From NCBI RefSeq assembly GCF_002217355.1, contig NZ_MUHA01000027.1, positions 135,244-171,833 of the forward strand: a stretch of DNA of 36,590 bases. Reading direction: 5' to 3'. Numbering within the stretch: position 1 is the stretch's first letter; each line of letters starts with the position of its first letter. Of this stretch, positions 1 to 7,860 are shown one piece after another. The position numbers and the translations under genes are program-made. The notes below the pieces were generated by a model. The model did no database searches and had not been told where the DNA came from. It saw only the letters and a program-made list of their open reading frames with translations. The DNA is from Flavobacterium oncorhynchi. Lineage in GTDB: Bacteria > Bacteroidota > Bacteroidia > Flavobacteriales > Flavobacteriaceae.

Positions 1-32
1 AGGTTCTGAGGTTCTGAGGTTCAGAGGTTCAG
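1..32. repeat. Tandem octamer repeat (4 copies)
   Basis: Four perfect-register copies of an 8-base unit: two of AGGTTCTG, then two of AGGTTCAG. The array may continue left of the window. A related array in the opposite orientation lies at 102-137, and a hairpin separates them. It codes for nothing visible. Confidence 0.75.
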
Positions 33-59
33 TAGAGACGCACTGTTGTGCGTCTCTAC
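32..59. repeat. Perfect hairpin with GTAGAGACGCAC arm
   Basis: A perfect 12-bp inverted repeat: GTAGAGACGCAC at 32-43 and its complement at 48-59, with a 4-base loop. It directly abuts the octamer array. No T-run follows on the + strand, so it looks more like a dispersed palindromic repeat than a terminator. I associate arms of this sequence with repeats in Flavobacterium genomes, but that is from memory. Confidence 0.65.
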
Positions 60-101
60 AATTTTTTAATTGATCCAATTCTAAAAATACTGCTTTTAAA
101 A

Positions 102-137
102 CTTAGCTCCTTAGAATCTCAGCATCTTAGCACCTTA
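102..137. repeat. Degenerate octamer array, inverted relative to 1-32
   Basis: Four and a half 8-base units in register: CTTAGCTC, CTTAGAAT, CTCAGCAT, CTTAGCAC, CTTA. Read on the minus strand the units resemble those at 1-32. The array's last bases contain the stop codon of the dehydratase gene, so it begins exactly at the 3' end of that gene. Confidence 0.6.
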
Positions 138-848
138 TTTTTTAAGTAAATAACGAATTACAGTTTCAGCGGCATGAAGTCCAAACAAACCAGGCATGTA
201 GCTGTTAGTTCCGTAAAAAGATTTTTTAAAATTTTTCCCGTCAGTCAATTTTAAGCTGTTTTCATCTTGAATTTCAGATGAAAAAACTACTTTTAATTTA
301 TTGATTTTTACGGCTTTTAATCGCTTACGAATTGCTTTTGAAAAATAACAGTTAATAGTTTTAGAAATATCAGCCACTTTTACTTTAGAAGCCAGCATCT
401 TTCCTCCTGCTCCCATACTGCTGATGATTTTTACTCTTTTACGTTTTGCTGCAATAATCAAGTTTAATTTTGGCGTAATACTGTCAATACAATCCAAAAC
501 ATAATCAAACTCAGAAGAAACGATTTCAAAAGCACGCTCTGGCGACAAAAATTCCTGAACACGAGTTAATTTCAATTCGGGATTAATATCCATCAAACGA
601 TCACCTACAATAGTAATTTTAGGCTGACCAACTGTTGAGTGCAAAGCAGGCAATTGTCGGTTAATATTAGTAATATCTACAACATCGCCATCTATAATTG
701 TCATATTTCCTACTCCTGCTCTAGCCAAAAATTCAGCTGCAAATGATCCTACTCCGCCTAAACCCACTACTAAAACATTTGCTTTTTTTAGATTTTCTAA
801 TCCTTCTTTGGTAAATAAAAGCTCAGCTCTTTCCGTCCACTCTGCCAT
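135..848 (-). CDS. tcdA: tRNA threonylcarbamoyladenosine dehydratase (ThiF/E1-like)
   Basis: This cytoplasmic ATP-dependent enzyme of the ThiF/E1 superfamily cyclises t6A37 of ANN-decoding tRNAs to ct6A, by adenylating and dehydrating the threonyl carboxylate. The protein has 237 residues, near the family's usual length. A Rossmann nucleotide-binding motif, GLGGVGS, lies at residues 29-35. It is followed by the acidic strand IIDGDVVD, the arginine finger region NINRQ around 61-65 and the lysine of GQPK, all in the E1 order. It is last in a minus-strand group with the DUF1684 protein and TatD, but a 141-base gap holding a dispersed repeat separates it from TatD. ATG start. The family call is secure; the TcdA subfamily is inferred from length and overall similarity. 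Confidence 0.9.
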   Translation of the reverse strand: MAEWTERAELLFTKEGLENLKKANVLVVGLGGVGSFAAEFLARAGVGNMTIIDGDVVDITNINRQLPALHSTVGQPKITIVGDRLMDINPELKLTRVQEFLSPERAFEIVSSEFDYVLDCIDSITPKLNLIIAAKRKRVKIISSMGAGGKMLASKVKVADISKTINCYFSKAIRKRLKAVKINKLKVVFSSEIQDENSLKLTDGKNFKKSFYGTNSYMPGLFGLHAAETVIRYLLKK

Positions 849-881
849 ATTATATTTTTTGTTGTTTTTGTTTTTTTATTT

Positions 882-966
882 GTTTCAAGTTTCAGGTTCA
901 CTGCCTGTCAGACTGAGCGAAGTCGAAGTCCAATTTGAGTGCCCCTTCGACTTCGCTCAGGGTGAC
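882..966. repeat. Composite dispersed repeat with inverted CTTCGACTTCGCTCAG arms
   Basis: CTGAGCGAAGTCGAAG at 913-928 and its exact complement at 945-960 form a 16-bp inverted repeat around a 16-base spacer. Next to it, read on the minus strand, is the string CTGAAACTTGAAAC. The same two modules, 16-mer then CTTGAAACTTGAAAC, recur in the same order at 10534-10572. The element fills most of the gap between tatD and tcdA. Confidence 0.75.
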
Positions 967-989
967 AAACTTATTTTACTTTTTACTAC

Positions 990-1640
990 TTACTTCTCAC
1001 CAAAAACTCTTTCAAAATTTCTTTTAATATTTTCTTGTAATTCTTTAAGTGTGCTATTTTTATATATTACTGCCAAATCGTAAACCTGCTGAATACCTTC
1101 TTCAATTGTATCTGTTTCTAAAAAGAATCGATCGTCAGGGATATTTAGAAACACATCTTTCAAACTCGGGTTCTGCAATAAATATTTCCCGAATGAAATA
1201 TAAAATCCTGCTGTAATAAGCTGTTCGGCAATTTGACTATTTTTAGAAAAACCGTGAACAATCATTGGAACTGAAATTTTCATTTTCTTTTTGATTGCAA
1301 TAATTTCCTGAAATGCAGCAACACAATGAATAACAACTGGTTTTTGGTATTTCTGGGCTAAAATCAATTGTTTTTCAAAAACCTGAATTTGAATTTCTAG
1401 CGGAATTTCAACACGTTTATCCAAACCACATTCTCCAAGTGCTAAACAATTTTTGGTCTGCAGTTTCTCTTCAATAATTCTCAAATCATTTTCTAAACGA
1501 TCTTCTTTAATATACCAAGGATGAATTCCAATTGAATAATAAGGAATTGATGCATCAAACTCCTGCGGGTATTGATTTACCAATTCTAAAATATTAGACT
1601 GATTCGTAAATTGATGTGTATGAAAATTAAAAAAGTCCAT
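990..1640 (-). CDS. TatD family metal-dependent hydrolase
   Basis: A TIM-barrel metal-dependent hydrolase of the TatD family, whose members act as 3'-5' DNA exonucleases. The protein has 216 residues, somewhat short compared with about 260 in classical TatD, as is common in Bacteroidota. The metal ligands can be followed in order: H7 and H9 in NFHTHQF, E70 in ALGECGLD, H105 in VVIHC, H129 in IVHGF and D177 in FLETDT. Its ATG shares one base with the upstream stop codon (TAATG), so translation is probably coupled to the DUF1684 gene. The family is certain; the in vivo substrate is not known from sequence. Confidence 0.9.
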   Translation of the reverse strand: MDFFNFHTHQFTNQSNILELVNQYPQEFDASIPYYSIGIHPWYIKEDRLENDLRIIEEKLQTKNCLALGECGLDKRVEIPLEIQIQVFEKQLILAQKYQKPVVIHCVAAFQEIIAIKKKMKISVPMIVHGFSKNSQIAEQLITAGFYISFGKYLLQNPSLKDVFLNIPDDRFFLETDTIEEGIQQVYDLAVIYKNSTLKELQENIKRNFERVFGEK

Positions 1641-2239
1641 TAATGAAATGTTTTTACACCAGCTTTAATTTCTATTTTTAAATCATTTTCTAACGGAACA
1701 ATTGGGCAGGAATACTTATGATTGTAAGCACAATACGGATTGTAAGCTTGATTAAAATCGATTGCAATTGTATTTCCCTTTGGAATTTTTAGATCAATAT
1801 ATCTTCCGCCTATATAACTTTCTTTCCCGCATGTTAAATCTGAGAAAGGAAGAAACAAATGATCTTTATATTTTTCTTGTTTCGACAGTTCAATATTTCT
1901 ATAGACATTCAACTGCATTTCAACGCCATCAATTGTAAAATAAATCGTTCCGTATTTTACATATTTTGGCGTTCTGGTCCCAGTAGTTTTCATTTCAAAA
2001 ACCTTTTCATTCTCTGCTTTTTCAAATCTTGCATTAACAAAATACTTTTCATTAATGGGATAAAAATCCAATGTTTTAAACGTTTTCAAATCCTCTTCCA
2101 TCAACGGACTTGTCTTAGCATCAGCATATTCTGAGTTAATTTGCTTCTGAAATTTTTCGGCCTCAACACTCTTGAATTTCTTTTGGCCGAAACCAAAACT
2201 AAAAGTTAAAAGCAAGCTTAGGATAATGTAGTTTTTCAT
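1640..2239 (-). CDS. Secreted DUF1684 domain protein
   Basis: A 199-residue protein with a hydrophobic N-terminal signal peptide (residues 1 to about 18, ending near SFGFGQ). The rest matches the DUF1684 family as I know it: a central GTIYFTIDG-like strand, then conserved GRYIDL and a C-terminal block containing DFNQAYNPYCAYN and YSCPIVP. The family has no established biochemical function. It is first in the minus-strand group, and its stop overlaps the tatD start in TAATG. A promoter-like element lies just upstream at 2255-2285. The protein is probably periplasmic or exported. Confidence 0.8.
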   Translation of the reverse strand: MKNYIILSLLLTFSFGFGQKKFKSVEAEKFQKQINSEYADAKTSPLMEEDLKTFKTLDFYPINEKYFVNARFEKAENEKVFEMKTTGTRTPKYVKYGTIYFTIDGVEMQLNVYRNIELSKQEKYKDHLFLPFSDLTCGKESYIGGRYIDLKIPKGNTIAIDFNQAYNPYCAYNHKYSCPIVPLENDLKIEIKAGVKTFH

Positions 2240-2254
2240 CGTAGAAATTTAGTG

Positions 2255-2285
2255 CAAAAATAGTTTAAAAGTAACAAAATGACAA
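2255..2285 (-). promoter_or_regulatory. Bacteroidetes-type promoter for the DUF1684-tatD-tcdA group
   Basis: On the minus strand TTG (2285-2283) is followed after 20 bases by TATTTTTG (2262-2255), which fits the -33/-7 consensus TTTG-N19-21-TAnnTTTG. The -7 element ends 15 bases before the ATG at 2239. Confidence 0.6.
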
Positions 2286-2308
2286 CGGCAGAACGTGACA
2301 AAGTTTTC

Positions 2309-2316
2309 TAACTTTG
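2309..2316 (+). promoter_or_regulatory. -7 promoter element TAACTTTG
   Basis: An exact match to TAnnTTTG, 21 bases upstream of the ATG at 2338. No convincing -33 TTTG is seen. Its position argues against the TTG at 2314 being the start codon, because that TTG lies inside the element. Confidence 0.5.
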
Positions 2317-2337
2317 TTGCAAATTTTAATCATCGCA

Positions 2338-3552
2338 ATGCTCAAAACTGCTTTTAGTCACTATATAAACAACTTTAAAGGATTTTCTAGAGAAATCTGG
2401 ATACTTACAATTATCACTTTTATCAATCGAGCCGGAACAATGGTACTTCCTTTTTTGTCTAAGTATTTAAAAGAGGATCTTCATTTTACCTATAATCAAG
2501 TTGGCTGGATTATGGTTGCGTTTGGTTTAGGCTCTATGCTTGGTTCTTGGCTGGGAGGGAAATTATCTGATAAAATTGGATTTTATAAAATCATGATTTT
2601 TAGTTTGTTTACCACAGGAATTTCAATGTTTCTAGTACAATTTGTTACCACTTTTTGGGGCTTATGTATTGCGATGTTTGTTTTAATGACTATTGCTGAT
2701 ATGTTTCGACCTGCAATGTTTGTTTCATTGGGAGCTTATGCAAAGCCCGAAAATAGAACTCGTGCATTAACACTGGTTCGTCTTGCTGTAAATTTAGGTT
2801 TTGCTGCTGGACCTGCACTTGGCGGTTTAATAATTATGGGAATAGGCTATTCTGGACTGTTTTGGGTTGATGGTGCTTCTTGTATTATTTCGATTCTAAT
2901 TTTTGCATTATTAGTTAAGGAAAAGAAAAAAGTCGATCATGGTGACAAAACTGAAAGTGCCGCTGACGTCAAATCTGTATTTCATGATGGAATATTCTGG
3001 GTTTTCTTATTTGTAAGTTTCATAACGGCTATGATTTTCTTTCAGCTTTTTACAACGCTTCCTTTATATCATAATGAAAAATTTGGCCTAAGCGAACTTC
3101 AAACTGGTCTTTTAATGACTTTAAATGGTCTTTTGATTTTTGCTTTAGAAATGCCGACGGTTGGTTTTATGGAAAGACGAGGATTTCCTAAAATCAAAAT
3201 AATAATTCTAGGATCCTTTGTAATGGCTTCGAGCTTCTTTCTTTTATTAATTAATTTTTGGGCTGGAATGTTAGTAATCAGTATGATCTGTATTTCGATT
3301 GGCGAAATCTTAACCTTTCCGTTCTCAAATGCGTTTGCCTTAAGCCGTGCTCCTCGAGGTCAAGAAGGACGCTATATGGCGCTTTACACCATGAGTTTTA
3401 GTCTCGCGCATATTGTGAGTTCTAAAATTGGATTTGAAATTATCTCTGATTTTGGCTATCAAATAAATTGGTTATTTATGGCTTGTATTGGAATAATTGC
3501 AACTCTTTGCTGCCTTTGGATAAAAAAAACTTTACAGCAGGAAAAAAAATAA
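2338..3552 (+). CDS. MFS transporter (drug-efflux-like)
   Basis: A 404-residue polytopic membrane protein with about twelve hydrophobic segments and a charged central loop around residues 195-212 (KEKKKVDHGDK). The MFS signature after the second helix is visible as GSWLGGKLSDKIG, followed by the helix-4 arginine in NRTRALTLVRLAVNLG. This layout is that of DHA1-type multidrug or sugar efflux carriers; the substrate cannot be read from sequence. I chose the ATG at 2338 over an upstream TTG at 2314, which lies in a promoter element. It is transcribed divergently from the DUF1684 gene, with a 98-base shared regulatory region. Confidence 0.88.
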   Translation: MLKTAFSHYINNFKGFSREIWILTIITFINRAGTMVLPFLSKYLKEDLHFTYNQVGWIMVAFGLGSMLGSWLGGKLSDKIGFYKIMIFSLFTTGISMFLVQFVTTFWGLCIAMFVLMTIADMFRPAMFVSLGAYAKPENRTRALTLVRLAVNLGFAAGPALGGLIIMGIGYSGLFWVDGASCIISILIFALLVKEKKKVDHGDKTESAADVKSVFHDGIFWVFLFVSFITAMIFFQLFTTLPLYHNEKFGLSELQTGLLMTLNGLLIFALEMPTVGFMERRGFPKIKIIILGSFVMASSFFLLLINFWAGMLVISMICISIGEILTFPFSNAFALSRAPRGQEGRYMALYTMSFSLAHIVSSKIGFEIISDFGYQINWLFMACIGIIATLCCLWIKKTLQQEKK

Positions 3553-3651
3553 ACAAATCCTTTATTTAAAACTAAATCATTAAAATTCAATTCATTAACT
3601 TTGAACTTGAATAATTTTTCTATGCCTTTTATTCTTGAATAACGTCTTTTT

Positions 3652-3705
3652 TAGTTAAATAACTATTTTTATAGTTGCGTAACTAAAAAAATAGTTATAG
3701 CTTTG
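3652..3705 (+). promoter_or_regulatory. Promoter with overlapping palindromic operators for blaI copy 1
   Basis: The -7 element TAGCTTTG is at 3698-3705, and a TTG 20 bases upstream (3675-3677) gives a -33/-7 pair. Three inverted repeats built on TAGTT/AACTA overlay it: TAGTTAAATAACTA (3652-3665), TAGTTGCGTAACTA (3672-3685, covering the -33 box) and TAACTA...TAGTTA (3680-3697, between the boxes). This is the arrangement expected of an autorepressed BlaI/MecI-type operon. The second blaI copy lacks such a region. Confidence 0.65.
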
Positions 3706-3722
3706 AATTAAAATTAAAAGAC

Positions 3723-4091
3723 ATGCAAAAGTTAACCAACAAAGAAGAAGAGATAATGCAAATTTTATGGAAGTTGAAAAAAGCTTTTGTAAAAGAAATT
3801 CAGGCAGAAATAACTGAAGACCAACCGCATTACAATACCCTTTCGACAATAGTTCGAAATCTGGAGGAAAAAGGTTTTGTAGCGCATAATGCATTTGGAA
3901 ACACACATCAATATTATCCTGCTGTAACTCTTGAAGCCTACAGCAAGAAATACATGAAAACGGCAATTGACAACTATTTTAATAGTTCTTATAAAAATAT
4001 GGTTTCGTTTTTTGCCAAAGAAGAGAAAATCTCTGCAGCTGAATTACGCGAGATATTAGCTATGATCGAAACTCCAAAAGAAGAAAAATAA
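3723..4091 (+). CDS. BlaI/MecI/CopY-family transcriptional repressor, copy 1
   Basis: A 122-residue winged-helix repressor of the Penicillinase_R family. It opens with the typical LTNKEEEIMQILWKL helix. The recognition-helix region is HYNTLSTIVRNLEEKGFV, and a C-terminal helical dimerisation part follows. In this family the dimeric repressor is inactivated when a partner M56 metalloprotease senses a cell-surface signal. The partner gene follows at once: the stop and the next ATG overlap as TAATG. A second blaI at 5706 differs at only five residues. No beta-lactamase gene lies nearby, so the regulon is unknown; self-regulation is supported by the upstream palindromes. Confidence 0.92.
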   Translation: MQKLTNKEEEIMQILWKLKKAFVKEIQAEITEDQPHYNTLSTIVRNLEEKGFVAHNAFGNTHQYYPAVTLEAYSKKYMKTAIDNYFNSSYKNMVSFFAKEEKISAAELREILAMIETPKEEK

Positions 4092-5698
4092 TGGTTATGG
4101 AAGCACTTTTCATTTATATTGCAAAATCTACAGGTTTAATCGCACTATTTTACGGTGCTTATCAAGCTTTACTTCGCAAGGAGACATTTTTTAACAGCAA
4201 CAGGTGGTTTTTATTGACTGGTTTAATAACAGCTGTAGTTTTACCTTTAGTAGTTTACACTAAAGTTATTTGGGTTGATCCTGCTCCATCATTTAATATT
4301 GACTATTCTCAGCTTCAGTCGTCGCAAATTACCCAAGAAACTTTTGAACTCAATTGGAACTATATTTTAATAGCGGTTTATGCTGTCGTTTTTTTGGCAT
4401 TGATTGTAAAATTTGCTTTTGATTTTTATAGTTTAAATAGGATTTTAAAAGGCCGAAAAGTAAAACAACAGGCTGATTTTAAATTTATCGATGTTGCCGA
4501 AAACATTGCGCCTTTCTCCTACTTTGATTATATCGTATACAATTCATCAATGTATAACACACAAGAGTTGGAAAATATTATTGAACATGAAAAAGTGCAC
4601 AGCGAACAAAATCATACCATCGATGTTTTAATCGCACGTGTTTTTTGTATTCTCTTTTGGTTTAACCCAATTGTTTGGCTTTATAAAAAAGCAATTGTTC
4701 AAAACTTAGAATTTATTGCTGACAAGGAAGCCGCAAAAAAAATATCAGATAAAAAAGCATATCAATACACGCTTTTAAAAATAACAACGCATGAAACCTG
4801 CGTTGCAATCACCAATCATTTTTATCAATCATTAATCAAAAAACGAATCGTTATGTTAAACAAAAATCAATCAAAAAAACGAAATTCTTGGAAATACTAT
4901 ACTGTAATTCCAGCTCTTGCCGCTTTTGTGTTCTTATTTCAAATTGAAGTAATTGCAAAAGAAAAACAACTGGTATTAAAAGGAGTTTCTGAGAAAAAAG
5001 AATCAGAGGATATCTACAAAATCAAGAAAAATTCTACTGATAAAGAATTAAACGAAATCAAAGAAAACTTAAAGAAAAAATACAATATTGATTTCGAAAC
5101 ATCTGAAATAAGAAGAAATGCAGAGAATGACTTAACATCAATTAAAATTGATATTAAAAACGGAACTCAGCAGGTACAATCTATTCAAACAAAAGGCGAT
5201 CAACCTATTAAGAGTTTCGGAATAGTTGTTACGACAGATAAAGAGGGCAGTAAAAAAGTTGGTATTCAAACTTCTGATGAAACTAACGATTCTAAAACTG
5301 GCAAAAAAGCAAAATTTGTAAGCAGCACAAAAACAATAACTAAATCAAATACTAATGATAGCAATAATTCTGATGTTAGTGCAAAAACTGACACTAATAT
5401 TAATACAAATATTAGCACTACTGTAACGACAGATTCTGACAATAATATTACTACAAAAGTAATCACTACAGATGGAAATTCTTCTTCAATAACGATTTCG
5501 AATTCTACTAGAAGTAATATGAAAAAAGGCAATCAATTAGTAGTTGTAAATGGAACTGTAATGTCAAGTGATTTTAATCTTGAAGATGTTAAACCAAATG
5601 AGATTAAAACAATTGTTATATCTAAAGGAACTCAAGCAAAAGCTAAATATGGAGAGAGCGGATCGAATGGTGTAATTGAGGTTGAAACATATAAATAA
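4091..5698 (+). CDS. M56 (BlaR1-like) membrane metallopeptidase sensor, copy 1, with plug-like tail
   Basis: A 535-residue membrane protein with hydrophobic segments near residues 7-25, 41-57, 90-110, 180-200 and 270-288. The zinc motif HEKVH is at 166-170, and the likely third ligand is E207 in NLEFIAD, so the M56 peptidase looks active. After the last membrane segment comes a domain of about 100 residues shared with copy 2. Then follows a Ser/Thr/Asn-rich linker (about 395-475) and a C-terminal segment ending KYGESGSNGVIEVET, resembling the plug fragment of TonB-dependent receptors. There is no penicillin-binding sensor domain. ATG 4097 is an alternative start and matches the start of copy 2. 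Expected role: signal-triggered cleavage of the adjacent repressor. Confidence 0.87.
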   Translation: MVMEALFIYIAKSTGLIALFYGAYQALLRKETFFNSNRWFLLTGLITAVVLPLVVYTKVIWVDPAPSFNIDYSQLQSSQITQETFELNWNYILIAVYAVVFLALIVKFAFDFYSLNRILKGRKVKQQADFKFIDVAENIAPFSYFDYIVYNSSMYNTQELENIIEHEKVHSEQNHTIDVLIARVFCILFWFNPIVWLYKKAIVQNLEFIADKEAAKKISDKKAYQYTLLKITTHETCVAITNHFYQSLIKKRIVMLNKNQSKKRNSWKYYTVIPALAAFVFLFQIEVIAKEKQLVLKGVSEKKESEDIYKIKKNSTDKELNEIKENLKKKYNIDFETSEIRRNAENDLTSIKIDIKNGTQQVQSIQTKGDQPIKSFGIVVTTDKEGSKKVGIQTSDETNDSKTGKKAKFVSSTKTITKSNTNDSNNSDVSAKTDTNINTNISTTVTTDSDNNITTKVITTDGNSSSITISNSTRSNMKKGNQLVVVNGTVMSSDFNLEDVKPNEIKTIVISKGTQAKAKYGESGSNGVIEVETYK

Positions 5699-5705
5699 CC
5701 TAAAA

Positions 5706-6074
5706 ATGCAAAAGTTAACCAACAAAGAAGAGGAAATCATGCATATTTTATGGAAGCTTAAAAAAGCTTTTGTAAAAGAAATTCAGGCAGAGATCACTGA
5801 AGATCAACCGCATTATAACACACTTTCGACTATTGTTCGCAATCTTGAAGAAAAAGGCTTTGTGGCACACAATGCATTTGGAAACACTCATCAATATTAT
5901 CCTGCAATTAGTTTAGAAGCTTACAGCAAAAAGTACATGAATACTGCGATCGACAACTATTTTAATAGTTCATACAAAAATATGGTTTCCTTTTTTGCCA
6001 AAGAAGAGAAAATCTCTGCAGATGAATTACGCGAAATCTTAGCTATGATCGAAACTCCAAAAGAAGAAAAATAA
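5706..6074 (+). CDS. BlaI/MecI/CopY-family transcriptional repressor, copy 2
   Basis: A 122-residue winged-helix repressor that duplicates the protein at 3723. The only differences seen are Q13H, a V-T to I-S pair in the YYPAVTLEA stretch, K to N in KYMKTA and A to D in ISAAELRE. The DNA-binding helix is unchanged, so both proteins should bind the same operator. The gene starts 7 bases after the stop of M56 copy 1 and has no palindromic promoter of its own, so it is presumably co-transcribed. The upstream in-frame TTG at 5676 lies inside the preceding gene; the ATG at 5706 aligns with copy 1 and is preferred. Confidence 0.92.
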   Translation: MQKLTNKEEEIMHILWKLKKAFVKEIQAEITEDQPHYNTLSTIVRNLEEKGFVAHNAFGNTHQYYPAISLEAYSKKYMNTAIDNYFNSSYKNMVSFFAKEEKISADELREILAMIETPKEEK

Positions 6075-6079
6075 TCGAT

Positions 6080-7837
6080 ATGGAAGCACTTTTTATTTTT
6101 ATTACAAAATCAAGCGGTTTATTAGTACTGTTTTATTGTGCTTATTTCTTTTTACTTCGTAAAGAAACTTTTTTCAATAGTAACAGATGGTTTTTACTAG
6201 CTGGATTATTCACCTCTATTATTTTGCCTTTTTTGGTGTACACCAAAATCGTTTGGGTCGACCCCGTGCCAATAATTGAAAACTTTAATTATACTCGAGG
6301 CTATTATCCGCAGACTATCGAAAAAGAATCTTTTGAAATTAACTGGAATTATGTTGCAATTGCCGTTTATGCTCTTGGATTTCTGGCTTTAATTATAAAA
6401 TTCGGAATGGATTTTTATAGTTTAAATTCCGTTTTAAAAGGCAAAAAAATACAACAACAAGCTGATTTTAAATTTATAGATGTAAATGAAAACATTGCTC
6501 CTTTTTCCTATTTTGATTATATCGTATACAACTCATCAATGTATACAGAAGCTGAATTAGAGAATATTATTGAGCATGAAAAAGTGCACAGCGATCAAAA
6601 TCATACAATAGATGTTTTGATTTCTAGAGTATTTTGTGTGCTGTTTTGGTTCAATCCAATTATCTGGCTGTACAAAAAAGCAATTCTGCAAAATCTCGAG
6701 TTTATTGCCGACAGTGAAGCTGCCAAAAAAATTTCAGACAAAAAAGCGTATCAATACACGCTTTTAAAAATCACGACACATGAAAGCTGTGTCGCAATCA
6801 CCAATCATTTTTATCAATCATTAATCAAAAAACGAATTGTCATGTTAAACAAAAATCAATCAAAAAAATGGAATTATTGGAAGTATTACGCCATACTTCC
6901 CGCTCTTGTCGCTTTTGTGCTTTTATTCCAAATTAAAACTATAGCGCAAGAAAAAGAACGAAAAGAAGCTCAAGAAATTACTTCAAAAACAGATCCTATT
7001 ATTGTATTCAAAATCAAGAAAACAACAACTGATCAGGAACTAAAAGAAATGACGGCTAAACTTAAAAAGGAGCATGATGTAAATGTTGTTGTTTCTAATG
7101 TTATTAGAAATTCTAATAATGAATTAACAGCGATTAAAATTGATATCGACAAAGGAACTGGAAAAGCACAAACTTTAGAGATTGAAGGCAATAATCCTAT
7201 TAATGAAAGCGGTATTGTAATTACAACAAACAGCAATGGCACTAAAAAAGCCGGCATTCTTACTGGTGAAGAAATTGACGAACCAATGACAACAGGAAAT
7301 CCTGTTGTAGAAATTAAGCATTTTAACGGTAAAGATATGCCTGAACCGCCAGTTCCTCCTGCAGCACCAATAACTTCGGCACTACCTCCGCCGCCTGCTC
7401 CTCCTGCACTGCCTGAGCTACCTAAAAACCTAGAGCTTCCTGCTCCGCCAAATATGTCTAAAATGCCAAAAGCACCAATACCTCCAAGAAATTTTGAGGA
7501 TAAAGCTGCAGTGAAAAATTTCGAAAAAAAGATGGCGGAATTTGAAAGAAAAATGGAAGCTTTTCAACCGCAATTATCAGCTTACGAAAAACAAGTAGAT
7601 GAAATTATGGCTAAACGTGAAGGCGGCTATGATAAAGAAATGGAAAAGTTCGAAATTGCGATGGATAAATTTAACGCAGAAATGGACAAATATAACGCTC
7701 AAATTGACCAGCAATTTGGAGGCGATTTTGAAAAAAAGATGGAACAATTTGAAAAAGAAATGAAAGTATACGAACAGAAGATGAAAGTATATGAAAAAAA
7801 CATTCAGAAATTTGAAAAAGAGAATAAACGTTCTTAA
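6080..7837 (+). CDS. M56 (BlaR1-like) membrane metallopeptidase sensor, copy 2, with Pro-rich and heptad-repeat tail
   Basis: A 585-residue paralogue of the protein at 4091. It has the same membrane topology, HEKVH at 166-170 and LEFIAD for the third zinc ligand. The two align through the peptidase and the first extracytoplasmic domain, to about residue 390, then diverge completely. This copy carries a proline-rich stretch (about 425-475, e.g. ALPPPPAPPALPELP) and then about 110 residues of charged heptads with Phe/Tyr and Met at fixed spacing (FEKKMAEFERKME and similar), a likely coiled coil. There is no plug-like tail. A strong terminator follows 23 bases after the stop. It is probably the anti-repressor partner of blaI copy 2, with a different sensing tail. 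Confidence 0.87.
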   Translation: MEALFIFITKSSGLLVLFYCAYFFLLRKETFFNSNRWFLLAGLFTSIILPFLVYTKIVWVDPVPIIENFNYTRGYYPQTIEKESFEINWNYVAIAVYALGFLALIIKFGMDFYSLNSVLKGKKIQQQADFKFIDVNENIAPFSYFDYIVYNSSMYTEAELENIIEHEKVHSDQNHTIDVLISRVFCVLFWFNPIIWLYKKAILQNLEFIADSEAAKKISDKKAYQYTLLKITTHESCVAITNHFYQSLIKKRIVMLNKNQSKKWNYWKYYAILPALVAFVLLFQIKTIAQEKERKEAQEITSKTDPIIVFKIKKTTTDQELKEMTAKLKKEHDVNVVVSNVIRNSNNELTAIKIDIDKGTGKAQTLEIEGNNPINESGIVITTNSNGTKKAGILTGEEIDEPMTTGNPVVEIKHFNGKDMPEPPVPPAAPITSALPPPPAPPALPELPKNLELPAPPNMSKMPKAPIPPRNFEDKAAVKNFEKKMAEFERKMEAFQPQLSAYEKQVDEIMAKREGGYDKEMEKFEIAMDKFNAEMDKYNAQIDQQFGGDFEKKMEQFEKEMKVYEQKMKVYEKNIQKFEKENKRS

Positions 7838-7860
7838 TCTTAAATTTAAGAATATGTTAC

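Noticed and set aside
808..1083. Plus-strand open frame of 91 codons
   Set aside because: It runs antisense across the tcdA start, the dispersed repeat and the tatD end, with no family resemblance.
3655..3966. Minus-strand open frame of 103 codons over blaI copy 1
   Set aside because: It is the shadow of a conserved repressor and its promoter, and has no recognisable motif.
5266..5532. Minus-strand hydrophobic frame of 88 codons
   Set aside because: It mirrors the Ser/Thr/Asn-rich linker of the M56 protein; low-complexity sequence read backwards gives Val/Leu/Ile.
3723..7837. Beta-lactam resistance locus
   Set aside because: Although the regulators are BlaI/BlaR1-like, no beta-lactamase or penicillin-binding sensor domain occurs in the window.
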